A stretch of DNA of 64,000 bases from an uncultured Flavobacteriales bacterium (lineage in GTDB: Bacteria; Bacteroidota; Bacteroidia; Flavobacteriales_D; Crocinitomicaceae). A model generated the notes under the pieces. That model did not search any database. It was given only the letters and a program-made list of their open reading frames with translations, and was not told the DNA's origin. The stretch's first letter is position 1, and every line of letters starts with the position of its first letter. The position numbers and the translations under genes were made by a program. The stretch is from NCBI GenBank assembly GCA_903935095.1, contig CAIZQH010000005.1, positions 1 through 64,000 on the forward strand, written 5' to 3'. Below, piece after piece: positions 8,447-16,815 of the stretch.

Positions 8447-9154
8447 ATGAAAAAAATCATTGGTCTATTTTTATTTGGTGCCATTGTCATGACGACATTC
8501 ACCGGGTGTAAAAAGAAAGGTTGTACAGATAGTACAGCAACAAATTTTAACAGTGCAGCAAAAAAGGACGATGCAACATGTCTTTATGCTCCAATCATTA
8601 CCTTAAATGGAAATGCAACGGTTAGTTTAAATGTAGGTGCAACGTATACTGATGCAGGTGCAACTGCTGTCAATAAAGATGGTTCAGCTGTTACCGTTAC
8701 CTCAACAAGTACGGTGAACACTGCAAATAAAGGAACCTACACAGTTACGTATACAGCGACAAATGCAAATGGTACTACCACTGCTCAACGCACTGTCAAT
8801 GTAGTAATTGGACAAGGGAATTGGCTGGTTTCTTGGGCTCTTACCAGCAATTGTGGGGCAACTGCTTTTCCTCTTTCTACAACGCCAGCGATTACAGCAG
8901 GAAGTAATGCTACCTCATTAATCATAGATAATATGTTTACTTTAATTGGTGGAACAGCAAACGCGACAATAAACGGGTCAAATATTACGATTCCACAGCA
9001 AACAATCGGTATTACAATTGGTGACATTATCTTTTCAGGAACGGGAACAATGAACTCACAAGGAAACCAAATAACCATTAATTATAACTATGACAATACT
9101 ACAATCTTAATTGGAGGTGAAGGAACTTGTACGGCAATCTATACAAAACAATAA
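8447..9154 (+). CDS. Lipoprotein with a DUF5011-type Ig-like domain
   Basis: 235 residues from the ATG at 8447, where the signal peptide MKKIIGLFLFGAIVMTTFTGC ends in a lipobox. After the lipid Cys comes a short Cys-flanked motif (CTDSTATNFN...DDATC), common in exported Bacteroidota proteins. A beta-sandwich of about 70 residues follows (PIITLNGNATVSLNVGATY to YTATNANGTTTA, the DUF5011/HYR-like pattern), and then a Thr/Asn-rich C-terminal part with two more Cys. Probably anchored to the outer membrane. Substrate unknown. Confidence 0.8.
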   Translation: MKKIIGLFLFGAIVMTTFTGCKKKGCTDSTATNFNSAAKKDDATCLYAPIITLNGNATVSLNVGATYTDAGATAVNKDGSAVTVTSTSTVNTANKGTYTVTYTATNANGTTTAQRTVNVVIGQGNWLVSWALTSNCGATAFPLSTTPAITAGSNATSLIIDNMFTLIGGTANATINGSNITIPQQTIGITIGDIIFSGTGTMNSQGNQITINYNYDNTTILIGGEGTCTAIYTKQ

Positions 9155-9171
9155 TATTATTTTATTCAGAT

Positions 9172-9202
9172 AAGAAAGGCGGGGTTTACCTGCCTTTTTT
9201 TT
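9172..9202 (+). terminator. Intrinsic terminator of the Ig-like lipoprotein gene
   Basis: AAAGGC at 9175-9180 pairs with GCCTTT at 9192-9197. The stem extends inward by a G-U and two G-C pairs, and eight T follow. Confidence 0.85.
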
Positions 9203-9238
9203 GTCGTATATGTTACACATAGGTTGATCTAGCTTCCT

Positions 9239-9246
9239 TAACTTTG
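9239..9246 (+). promoter_or_regulatory. -7 promoter element of the thioredoxin gene
   Basis: TAACTTTG, a perfect match, followed by CACC and the ATG at 9251, so the transcript should begin at or next to the start codon. Confidence 0.65.
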
Positions 9247-9250
9247 CACC

Positions 9251-9547
9251 ATGGGAAAATTCAATGATATCATCAAGTCCGAAATTCCAACTTTAGTGGA
9301 CTTCCACGCAACATGGTGTGGACCGTGTAAAACAATGAGTCCAATTTTAGAAGATCTCAAAAAACACATGGGTGCAAAAATTCGAATTCTCAAAATCGAC
9401 GTCGATAAAAATCAAGACGTAGCCGCACGATTCAAAGTGAGAGGAGTGCCCACATTCATCCTATTTAAAAATAGTGAAGTGCTTTGGCGTGAAAGTGGTG
9501 CTTTTCCATTGACAACTTTGAAGGCTAAAATTCAAGCAGTTTTATAA
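9251..9547 (+). CDS. trxA: Thioredoxin
   Basis: 98 residues, a single thioredoxin fold with the active site W22-C-G-P-C26 and the cis-Pro67 in RGVPTF. It has no signal peptide, so it is a cytoplasmic dithiol reductant, a likely partner for MsrB, the peroxiredoxin and fRMsr in this window. It is slightly short of the usual 105-108 residues; the N-terminal strand is reduced. No terminator is seen before hppA. Confidence 0.93.
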   Translation: MGKFNDIIKSEIPTLVDFHATWCGPCKTMSPILEDLKKHMGAKIRILKIDVDKNQDVAARFKVRGVPTFILFKNSEVLWRESGAFPLTTLKAKIQAVL

Positions 9548-9601
9548 AAAACGTAACCCTTCTATTTTTCTTGCGTATTTGCATACCAAGGCGGAAAACT
9601 T

Positions 9602-9609
9602 TACTTTTG
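9602..9609 (+). promoter_or_regulatory. -7 promoter element of hppA
   Basis: TACTTTTG matches TAnnTTTG. The predicted start site is near 9614, downstream of the first in-frame ATG at 9579. This rules that codon out and supports translation from 9639. Confidence 0.6.
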
Positions 9610-9638
9610 CCATCGTTAAATATTTTAAAGAAATTAGT

Positions 9639-12122
9639 ATGGAATCAATGATGATTTATGTGCCTATTATAATGGCCGTTATCGGGTTGCTATTTATGGC
9701 AATGAAAAGAGCTTGGGTGTTAAAACAAGATGCTGGAGATGGAAAAATGAAAGAAATTTCAGATTACATCTACGAAGGAGCACTTGCTTTCCTTAAAGCC
9801 GAGTATAGACTTTTAGCCGTTTTCGTGCTAATCGCTAGTGTAGTTTTAGCTGGAATCACATTTATGCCAGGTGTCAAAACGCATTTATTAATCATCATCG
9901 CTTTCATTTTTGGAGCAATCTTTTCTGCGCTAGCAGGAAACATGGGAATGAAAATCGCCACAAAAACCAACGTTCGTACAACACAAGCCGCACGTACCAG
10001 TTTACCTCAAGCATTGAAAGTTTCTTTTGGTGGTGGTACAGTTATGGGTCTTGGTGTTGCAGGATTAGCCGTTTTAGGTTTAACCGCATTCTTCATCTTC
10101 TTCTTTCATTTCTTTATGGGAGGAAAATGGACGAATACAGAAGACATGACGATTGTATTGGAAACGTTAGCTGGATTCTCGTTAGGAGCTGAGTCAATCG
10201 CATTGTTTGCACGTGTTGGTGGTGGTATTTATACCAAAGCTGCTGACGTTGGAGCTGACTTAGTAGGAAAAGTAGAAGCAGGTATCCCAGAAGATGATCC
10301 TCGTAACCCTGCTACAATCGCAGACAACGTAGGTGATAACGTAGGTGATGTAGCCGGAATGGGTGCCGATTTATTCGGATCATACGTAGCAACTGTATTA
10401 GCTGCGATGGTTCTTGGGAATTATGTCATTAAAGATATGGGTGGAAGCATCCAAGACGCATTTGGTGGAATTGGTCCAATCTTATTGCCAATGGCAATCG
10501 CTGGATTTGGAATTCTTTTCTCTATTATCGGAACAATGCTAGTACGCATTTCTGACAACGACGCGAAAGAAAAACAAGTTCAAGGTGCCTTAAATAAAGG
10601 TAATTGGGTGTCTATTGTTTTGACTGCTATTGCTTGTTATGGTTTAGTGACTTGGATGTTGCCTAAAACAATGTTAATGAATTTCTTTGGTGAAGGTTTA
10701 CAAGAAATTTCTTCATTACGTGTGTTTTACGCTTCCTTAATCGGATTATTTGTTGGTGGAGCAATTTCATCTGTAACTGAATATTACACAGGACTTGGTA
10801 CAAAACCAGTGTTGAAAATCGTTCAAAAATCATCAACAGGTGCTGGAACAAACGTTATTGCTGGTTTAGCAACTGGAATGATTTCAACTTTCCCTACAGT
10901 ATTATTGTTTGCAGCAGCAATTTGGTCAACTTACGCTTTAGCTGGATTCTACGGAGTTGCTTTGGCTGCTTCTGCAATGATGGCTACAACAGCTATGCAA
11001 TTAGCGATTGACGCATTTGGACCTATCTCTGACAACGCAGGTGGTATCGCTGAAATGAGCGAATTACCGAAAGAAGTACGTCAACGTACAGATATTTTAG
11101 ATTCAGTTGGAAATACAACTGCTGCAACTGGAAAAGGATTTGCGATTGCATCTGCAGCATTGACGTCATTAGCTTTATTTGCTGCTTACGTAACATTTAC
11201 AGGAATTGACGGAATCAACATCTTTAAAGCTCCTGTTTTAGCGATGTTATTCGTTGGAGGTATGATTCCCGTTGTATTCTCAGCACTTGCAATGAATTCA
11301 GTAGGAAAAGCGGCAATGGACATGGTGTACGAAGTACGTCGTCAGTTCAAAGAAATTCCAGGAATCATGGAAGGAACAGGAAAACCTGAATATGGTAAAT
11401 GTGTAGAGATTTCTACAAAAGCTGCTTTACGTGAAATGATGTTGCCTGGTGTTATGACCATTGGATTCCCAATCGCGATTGTTCTTTTAGGTAAACTCGT
11501 TTATGGTGATAACAACCAATTAATTGCAGAGATGTTAGGTGGTTATATGGCTGGTGTTACAGTATCTGGTGTTCTTTGGGCAGTTTTCCAAAATAATGCT
11601 GGTGGTGCTTGGGATAACGCGAAAAAATCATTCGAAGCAGGTGTTGAAATCAACGGCGAAATGACATATAAAGGTTCTGACGCTCACAAAGCAGCAGTTA
11701 CCGGAGATACCGTTGGTGATCCATTCAAAGATACTTCAGGTCCATCTATGAACATCTTAATCAAATTAACATGTTTAATTGGATTAGTCATTGCTCCAAT
11801 TTTAGGAAGTGGCGCTTCTTCTGAAGAAACAAACGGAAATGGTTCTGCTGCATGTGAAATGCGTGACGGTGGAAAATGTATGTCCAACGAAATGTGCACT
11901 GGTGGCGGAATGATGTGTCATGAGGGACAAATGAGCACGAAATGTGACATGAATGAATGTGCAAAAATGTCGAAAGATGAATGCGCAAAAATGTGTGACG
12001 AAAAAGGATGTTCTCCAGAAGAGAAAGCAATTTGCATGGCTCATTATGGAAAAGACGGAAAATGGCTAGGAAATGCCAACGAATGTGCGAAAGATAAAAA
12101 AGCATGCTGTGACAAAAAATAA
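9639..12122 (+). CDS. hppA: Ion-translocating membrane pyrophosphatase with Cys/Met-rich C-terminal tail
   Basis: 827 residues from the ATG at 9639. It is a multi-spanning M-PPase (about 16 membrane segments) with the substrate motif DVGADLVGK, then [20 protein letters not shown] and the late [18 protein letters not shown]. It couples PPi hydrolysis to H+ and/or Na+ export across the inner membrane. The [10 protein letters not shown] motif has Ala and Gly where K+-independent pumps have Lys and Thr, so it should need K+. After the last membrane segment (VIAPILG) the family normally ends. Here 104 more residues follow, with 13 Cys and 10 Met in acidic/basic surroundings. M-PPase C-termini face the non-cytoplasmic side, so the tail is probably periplasmic. 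Confidence 0.95.
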   Translation: MESMMIYVPIIMAVIGLLFMAMKRAWVLKQDAGDGKMKEISDYIYEGALAFLKAEYRLLAVFVLIASVVLAGITFMPGVKTHLLIIIAFIFGAIFSALAGNMGMKIATKTNVRTTQAARTSLPQALKVSFGGGTVMGLGVAGLAVLGLTAFFIFFFHFFMGGKWTNTEDMTIVLETLAGFSLGAESIALFARVGGGIYTKAADVGADLVGKVEAGIPEDDPRNPATIADNVGDNVGDVAGMGADLFGSYVATVLAAMVLGNYVIKDMGGSIQDAFGGIGPILLPMAIAGFGILFSIIGTMLVRISDNDAKEKQVQGALNKGNWVSIVLTAIACYGLVTWMLPKTMLMNFFGEGLQEISSLRVFYASLIGLFVGGAISSVTEYYTGLGTKPVLKIVQKSSTGAGTNVIAGLATGMISTFPTVLLFAAAIWSTYALAGFYGVALAASAMMATTAMQLAIDAFGPISDNAGGIAEMSELPKEVRQRTDILDSVGNTTAATGKGFAIASAALTSLALFAAYVTFTGIDGINIFKAPVLAMLFVGGMIPVVFSALAMNSVGKAAMDMVYEVRRQFKEIPGIMEGTGKPEYGKCVEISTKAALREMMLPGVMTIGFPIAIVLLGKLVYGDNNQLIAEMLGGYMAGVTVSGVLWAVFQNNAGGAWDNAKKSFEAGVEINGEMTYKGSDAHKAAVTGDTVGDPFKDTSGPSMNILIKLTCLIGLVIAPILGSGASSEETNGNGSAACEMRDGGKCMSNEMCTGGGMMCHEGQMSTKCDMNECAKMSKDECAKMCDEKGCSPEEKAICMAHYGKDGKWLGNANECAKDKKACCDKK

Positions 12123-12143
12123 TCATTGAACATAAAGATTCTC

Positions 12144-12170
12144 AAAGCCACCTCAACAGGTGGCTTTTTT
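12144..12170 (+). terminator. Intrinsic terminator of hppA
   Basis: AAAGCCACC pairs with GGTGGCTTT (9 bp, loop TCAACA), followed by a run of T to 12170. Confidence 0.92.
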
Positions 12171-12215
12171 GTTTCTCGGAAAAAGGGAAATGCCCATTCC
12201 TATGGAATCCATTTA

Positions 12216-12223
12216 TATCTTTG
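12216..12223 (+). promoter_or_regulatory. -7 promoter element of the alkyltransferase-like gene
   Basis: TATCTTTG, a perfect match, followed by TTTC and the ATG at 12228. It excludes the upstream in-frame codon at 12126, which lies ahead of the hppA terminator. Confidence 0.65.
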
Positions 12224-12227
12224 TTTC

Positions 12228-12581
12228 ATGATTGAAAATTTGAACGACAAAAACAAGGATTTCTTCGAACTCGTGTTTCAAGTCGTCAAACTCATTCCGT
12301 CTGGACGCGTAACCTCCTACGGTGCAATTGCCAATTACCTTGGTTCGAAACGAGGAGCTCGAATGGTTGGATGGGCGATGAATGCCTCGCATCAATATGC
12401 TGAAATTCCAGCGCATCGCGTAGTCAATCGAAATGGCTTATTGAGTGGAAAAATGCACTTCCCTACTCCAGATTCCATGCGACAAACTTTAGAGTCTGAA
12501 GGAATCCAGATTCAAGAAGATCAAATTCAATACTTTTCAGAAATCTTTTGGGATCCATCCAAAGAATTAAAATTACCTTAA
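12228..12581 (+). CDS. Alkyltransferase-like (ATL) DNA-binding protein
   Basis: 117 residues of the O6-alkylguanine-DNA alkyltransferase C-terminal domain: IPSGRVTSYGAIA, the winged-helix MVGWAMN segment, and IPAHRVVNRNGLLSG. In active enzymes this last motif is PCHRV. Here the acceptor Cys is Ala62, so the protein cannot take up the alkyl group. Such ATL proteins bind and flag O6-alkylguanine lesions for nucleotide excision repair. It is a cytoplasmic, single gene with its own near-leaderless promoter. Confidence 0.88.
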   Translation: MIENLNDKNKDFFELVFQVVKLIPSGRVTSYGAIANYLGSKRGARMVGWAMNASHQYAEIPAHRVVNRNGLLSGKMHFPTPDSMRQTLESEGIQIQEDQIQYFSEIFWDPSKELKLP

Positions 12582-12590
12582 AGATTCTGC

Positions 12591-12598
12591 TAATTTTG
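12591..12598 (+). promoter_or_regulatory. -7 promoter element of the cystathionine enzyme gene
   Basis: TAATTTTG matches TAnnTTTG; the ATG at 12614 is 15 nt downstream, giving a leader of about 10 nt. Confidence 0.6.
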
Positions 12599-12613
12599 CA
12601 TAAAATTCAACAC

Positions 12614-13753
12614 ATGAAATTCGCTACAAAAGCTATCCACGCTGGTGTTCATCCAGATCCAGCAACAGGTGCAATTATGACACCTATTTACCAAACCTCC
12701 ACGTATGTTCAAGATGGCGTTGGAAATCACAAGGGATACGAATATTCGCGTACTCAAAATCCAACTCGTCATGCACTTGAAAAAAACATCGCAGCGATTG
12801 AAAATGGGAAGTTTGGCGCATGTTTTGGTTCGGGACTTGCAGCCATTGATTGTGTGTTGAAAATGCTGAATCCAGGGGATGAAGTCATTTCAACAAATGA
12901 CTTATACGGAGGTTCCTATCGAATTTTTAGAACAATCTTTGAAAAATATGGCATTAAATTCCATTTTGTCAATATGCAAGATGTGGATGCAGTTGCCGCA
13001 TTGGTTAATGGAAACACGAAAATGATTTGGGTAGAAACACCGACGAATCCCATGATGAACATCGTAGACATCGAAGCAATGGCGAAAATTTCTAAAGCTG
13101 CTGGAGCGATGTTGTGCGTAGATAATACCTTTGCTACTCCATATTTGCAAAATCCGCTAGACTTAGGTGCTGATGTAGTGATGCACTCCGTAACGAAATA
13201 CCTTGGTGGACACTCTGACGTTGTGATGGGCGCATTGGTTTGTTCAGATGAGAACATTGCCAATGAAATGTACCGCATCCAGAACTCTTCGGGAGCGGTG
13301 ACTGCCCCAATGGATTCATTCTTAGTATTACGAGGCATTAAAACGCTTCATTTACGTGTTCAGCGTCATTGCGAGAACGGCGAGAAAGTAGCCCGATTCT
13401 TAGCAACACATCCGAAAATCGACAAAGTTTATTGGCCAGGATTTGAAAATCATCCAAATCATGAAGTGGCAAAAAAACAAATGCGTGGTTTCGGTGGAAT
13501 GATTTCATTTAACTTGAAAGGAAATCAGTTAGAGGATGCCTTATCCATCGTGAAAAAAGTAGAGATTTTTGCGTTAGCAGAGTCATTAGGTGGAGTGGAG
13601 TCCTTAATCGGACATCCAGCGACGATGACACATGCATCCATCCCTAAAGATGTGCGTGAGCAAAGTGGTGTCGTTGACTCCTTGATAAGACTAAGCGTTG
13701 GAATCGAAGATGCGGACGATTTGATCGCAGACCTCCAACAAGCACTCGCATAA
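12614..13753 (+). CDS. Cystathionine gamma-synthase/lyase family PLP enzyme
   Basis: 379 residues of the Cys/Met metabolism PLP family. The Schiff-base Lys195 lies in HSVTKYLGGHSD. Other motifs are YEYSRTQNPTR, the PLP-ring ACFGSGLAA region, VETPTNP and SLGGVESLIGHPATMTH. Reactions in this family include cystathionine synthesis from an activated homoserine plus Cys and cystathionine cleavage. Sequence motifs alone do not separate MetB, MetC and gamma-lyase. It is a cytoplasmic, probable tetramer. No SAM riboswitch precedes it, unlike metH in this window. It ends 1 nt before the convergent response regulator stop. Confidence 0.88.
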   Translation: MKFATKAIHAGVHPDPATGAIMTPIYQTSTYVQDGVGNHKGYEYSRTQNPTRHALEKNIAAIENGKFGACFGSGLAAIDCVLKMLNPGDEVISTNDLYGGSYRIFRTIFEKYGIKFHFVNMQDVDAVAALVNGNTKMIWVETPTNPMMNIVDIEAMAKISKAAGAMLCVDNTFATPYLQNPLDLGADVVMHSVTKYLGGHSDVVMGALVCSDENIANEMYRIQNSSGAVTAPMDSFLVLRGIKTLHLRVQRHCENGEKVARFLATHPKIDKVYWPGFENHPNHEVAKKQMRGFGGMISFNLKGNQLEDALSIVKKVEIFALAESLGGVESLIGHPATMTHASIPKDVREQSGVVDSLIRLSVGIEDADDLIADLQQALA

Positions 13754-13754
13754 T

Positions 13755-14501
13755 TTACAATTGATCTAAGCTTTTAAAGAATTGTTCCTTTTTCGCAGGG
13801 GAAAGAGGAATCGCTGTTCCGTCTTTAAGAATCACCGATCCTCCATCGTGTTTATCATATCTTTCCACGCAATTTAAGTTAATCAAGTGAGATTGATGTA
13901 CCCTAAAAAATTGAAGTCCGGATAAGAGGGTATCGTAGTCTTTCAATGTTTTGGATACTAAGATTTTCTTGCCATCATTCAAGTAAAAGAACGTATAGTT
14001 TTTATCCGCTTCGCAATGAACGATGTCGTCAATTTCAACGACAAAAATGCTCTCTTGCGTTTTTAAAACAAGTTTGCGTTTAAGGTGCGGTTGAATGTTG
14101 TTTTGCAGGGCATTGATTTGTGTTTCATCCTTTTTATGGGATAGCATTTGAAGCGCATTTAATACGGCATTGCGAAGCTCTTCAGCATCGATTGGTTTTA
14201 AAATATAATCCAATGCGCTAAACTTAATCGCCTGGACCGCAAATTCCTGAAAAGCTGTTATGAAGATGATTTCAAACGATTTAGTCGACACACTTTTTAA
14301 CACATCAAAGCCATTTCCATCGGGCATTTGTATGTCCAACAAGACGATGTCTGGCTGTATGCGTTCAATCGCTTCAATTCCCGATTGCACATTTTCGCCA
14401 TCGGTATAAATATCCAACTTCAAATCAAACGATTCGAGCATTTTTCGAATGAACTCACGTGTAGGTTTTTCATCATCGATAATGAGTACTTTTCTAGTCA
14501 T
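13755..14501 (-). CDS. LytTR family response regulator
   Basis: 248 residues. The N-terminal receiver has the acidic pair D10/E11, phospho-acceptor D56 (LLDIQMP) and K102 (LKPID). The C-terminal LytTR DNA-binding domain runs from about residue 145 (RKLVLKT...) through EADKNYTFFY and HQSHLINLN. It is the cytoplasmic output of the kinase encoded 9 nt upstream in the same operon. Target genes are unknown; the T9SS gene at 16816 is divergent to the pair and is a natural candidate. Confidence 0.93.
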   Translation of the reverse strand: MTRKVLIIDDEKPTREFIRKMLESFDLKLDIYTDGENVQSGIEAIERIQPDIVLLDIQMPDGNGFDVLKSVSTKSFEIIFITAFQEFAVQAIKFSALDYILKPIDAEELRNAVLNALQMLSHKKDETQINALQNNIQPHLKRKLVLKTQESIFVVEIDDIVHCEADKNYTFFYLNDGKKILVSKTLKDYDTLLSGLQFFRVHQSHLINLNCVERYDKHDGGSVILKDGTAIPLSPAKKEQFFKSLDQL

Positions 14502-14510
14502 GATTTAAAA

Positions 14511-16703
14511 TTAAAAGTTTTCAGTATCGAATTTCAATGGAAGAACTATTTTCACAAGAGTTCCGGACTCTTTTCGTTCATCTAAATCACTGAAAGTCAA
14601 ACTTCCATTAAATTTATACTTTTTATTTAATATCTTAATTCTTTCTTGTGTAATATCAATCGCCATGCTTTTGTGCGTGCGTATTTTCTTCGTTTGAGCC
14701 GATTTCTTTCTCCCCACTCCATTGTCTGAGATGGTGATTTCTAGTTTTCCACTTGCCTCTTTCATTTCGACGATGATTTCTCCCCCTTTGACAGTATGAA
14801 GTTGCCCATGCTCAATGGCATTTTCGATAAATGGTTGGGTAATCATCGGTGGAACCATAGCTTTATTGACAAGTAAATCCTCTGAAACATGCAGAACATA
14901 GCTGAATCGGTTTTCGAAACGCATTTTTTGTGTGCTCAAATACTTATCCAAAATCTCTAGTTCTAATTCTATCGGTATAAATTCTTTTGGTGAGTTTTCC
15001 AGTATTAAGCGCATTAATCGGGAAAAATTGACCAAAAATTGAGATGATTTCTCCGGATTATTCTCATAAATATAACTTTGAATCACCGACATGGCATTGA
15101 ACACAAAATGTGGATTCATCTGAGCACGCAATAAAGTTTGTGAAAGTTCAGCCTCTCGTTGTTCCTGTCTTGATCGGACTTGTTTCATGCGTAAAATCAA
15201 GATGACTAAACTAAAGACAATCGCAAAAATGAAAATCAAAGAAATGTACAATTGACGATCACTTACCAATTTTAAGATTTCTTGTTCCTTCTTTTCTTTT
15301 TCGATTCTACGTTGCTGAAGTTCTATGAGCCTTTCCCTCTCTTCGCGTAGATTACCCGAAGTCAAATCAGCGATTTTCGATTCATTTCGCTTAATTGAAT
15401 TCGACTCTAAAAATTCGATGTATGCATTTTGATACCTTAAGGCATTTCGTAGGTCTCCATTTTTCATCAATAGCTGAGAGAGTAGTTTATAGCGATCAAT
15501 CAATCGGATGGAATGGGCGGCATTATCACTTTCAATCGATAACTCCAAATAGTATTTGGCCTTTTTCAAGTCTCCAATTTGAATACACAATTGACCAAAA
15601 TCTTGATAAACCTCCGCTAATTCAGTTTGCATTTCTTTTAGCTGATAAAAAGAAATAGCTTGTCCAAAAGCAGATTTCGCCAAATCTATTTTTCCTTGAA
15701 CTGTGGCAATATTTCCTCTGTAATGTGCACATTGCGCTACATGGTATTGATCCTTTTCTGATAAAAAATATTGCTCTGCTTTTTGCACACAATGAAGGGC
15801 AAGGGTTAACTGACTTTGATGAAGGTATACTTTAGAAAAATACAACTCAATGACGGCTATCGCTTGATCATCATGAAATTCTCTTGCTAACTGCAATGCG
15901 CGCTTCAAATAACTCAAAGATTCTGTCCAATTGCTAACATAGGAGGAATACTTTGCAATTTCAATAAACGAGTGGATTTTCAATGGATCGATGTGCAATT
16001 CCTCAGCCAATCTGATGGCTTGCAATTCTTTTTGAACTGCTCCTTCCAAATCTAAAAAGTACCCGTAATTGCAGGCCTGATTTTGAAGGGCCAAAACGAG
16101 TATTTCTCGCTTTTGAGAACGTTTCGCGAAAGAAATAGCTCTATTTGAAGCCCAAAAAGCGGAATCACGTAGTGACCTATTCATATACATACGTGAGATG
16201 TCTTGATAAATCAGGGAGGATTGAGCGTTATTTCTACTTTTCTCGATGAAACGCAAGGTAGAATCAGCTGTTTCTTTTGCTCGCGACCATTTTTCAGTAA
16301 TTAACTCATACTCAAAATGAATACGGTGATAACGAAAGGTAAAGTCCTTGTTTGAAAAAGAAACACCAGCTAATTGCTTAGTAAAAACAGATTTAAACTG
16401 CTCCAGATTTCCGGATTTCACTAAATATTCTGCATAAATGAGACTGATTTTTTGTTTTGCGTCTTTTTCTGGATACCTTGATCGAGTTGACTGCAATTGA
16501 CAAATCTCTTGTTTCCATTTACGCGGATCCTCATGCGCATAATAATCTATGAGTTCGATTTTAGCTACCAATTCCTCTGAAAGTGATTTTGAAACTACCA
16601 GTTGTTGCTTTAATTGATTTAATCTTTTTGGTGTAGCTTGAGCGACATTCGAAAAGACGAATAAAACGCAAAAAAGGGCCAGAAGAAGAACTCGTTTCAT
16701 CAT
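14511..16703 (-). CDS. TPR-containing LytS-type sensor histidine kinase
   Basis: 730 residues from the ATG at 16703. The signal peptide MMKRVLLLALFCVLF supports this start over a codon 36 bp upstream; the next codon (16700) is also ATG. About 430 periplasmic residues are built of TPR-like helical repeats. A coiled stretch, one membrane segment (487-505), a His_kinase domain with H532 in QMNPHFVFN, and a HATPase with ITQPFIENAIEHG and ISDNGVGRKK follow. The kinase phosphorylates the LytTR regulator. The TPR array presumably senses a protein or peptide in the periplasm; the signal is unknown. Confidence 0.92.
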   Translation of the reverse strand: MMKRVLLLALFCVLFVFSNVAQATPKRLNQLKQQLVVSKSLSEELVAKIELIDYYAHEDPRKWKQEICQLQSTRSRYPEKDAKQKISLIYAEYLVKSGNLEQFKSVFTKQLAGVSFSNKDFTFRYHRIHFEYELITEKWSRAKETADSTLRFIEKSRNNAQSSLIYQDISRMYMNRSLRDSAFWASNRAISFAKRSQKREILVLALQNQACNYGYFLDLEGAVQKELQAIRLAEELHIDPLKIHSFIEIAKYSSYVSNWTESLSYLKRALQLAREFHDDQAIAVIELYFSKVYLHQSQLTLALHCVQKAEQYFLSEKDQYHVAQCAHYRGNIATVQGKIDLAKSAFGQAISFYQLKEMQTELAEVYQDFGQLCIQIGDLKKAKYYLELSIESDNAAHSIRLIDRYKLLSQLLMKNGDLRNALRYQNAYIEFLESNSIKRNESKIADLTSGNLREERERLIELQQRRIEKEKKEQEILKLVSDRQLYISLIFIFAIVFSLVILILRMKQVRSRQEQREAELSQTLLRAQMNPHFVFNAMSVIQSYIYENNPEKSSQFLVNFSRLMRLILENSPKEFIPIELELEILDKYLSTQKMRFENRFSYVLHVSEDLLVNKAMVPPMITQPFIENAIEHGQLHTVKGGEIIVEMKEASGKLEITISDNGVGRKKSAQTKKIRTHKSMAIDITQERIKILNKKYKFNGSLTFSDLDERKESGTLVKIVLPLKFDTENF

Positions 16704-16815
16704 CGTGCAACTAATATACGATTTTTCTACGTCTTCCATTCATTGTATGAATTTGACTTTTTTTTGATTAAAACTTCTATTAATTTAGTCGTAAATTCGT
16801 CAATAATCATATTCC

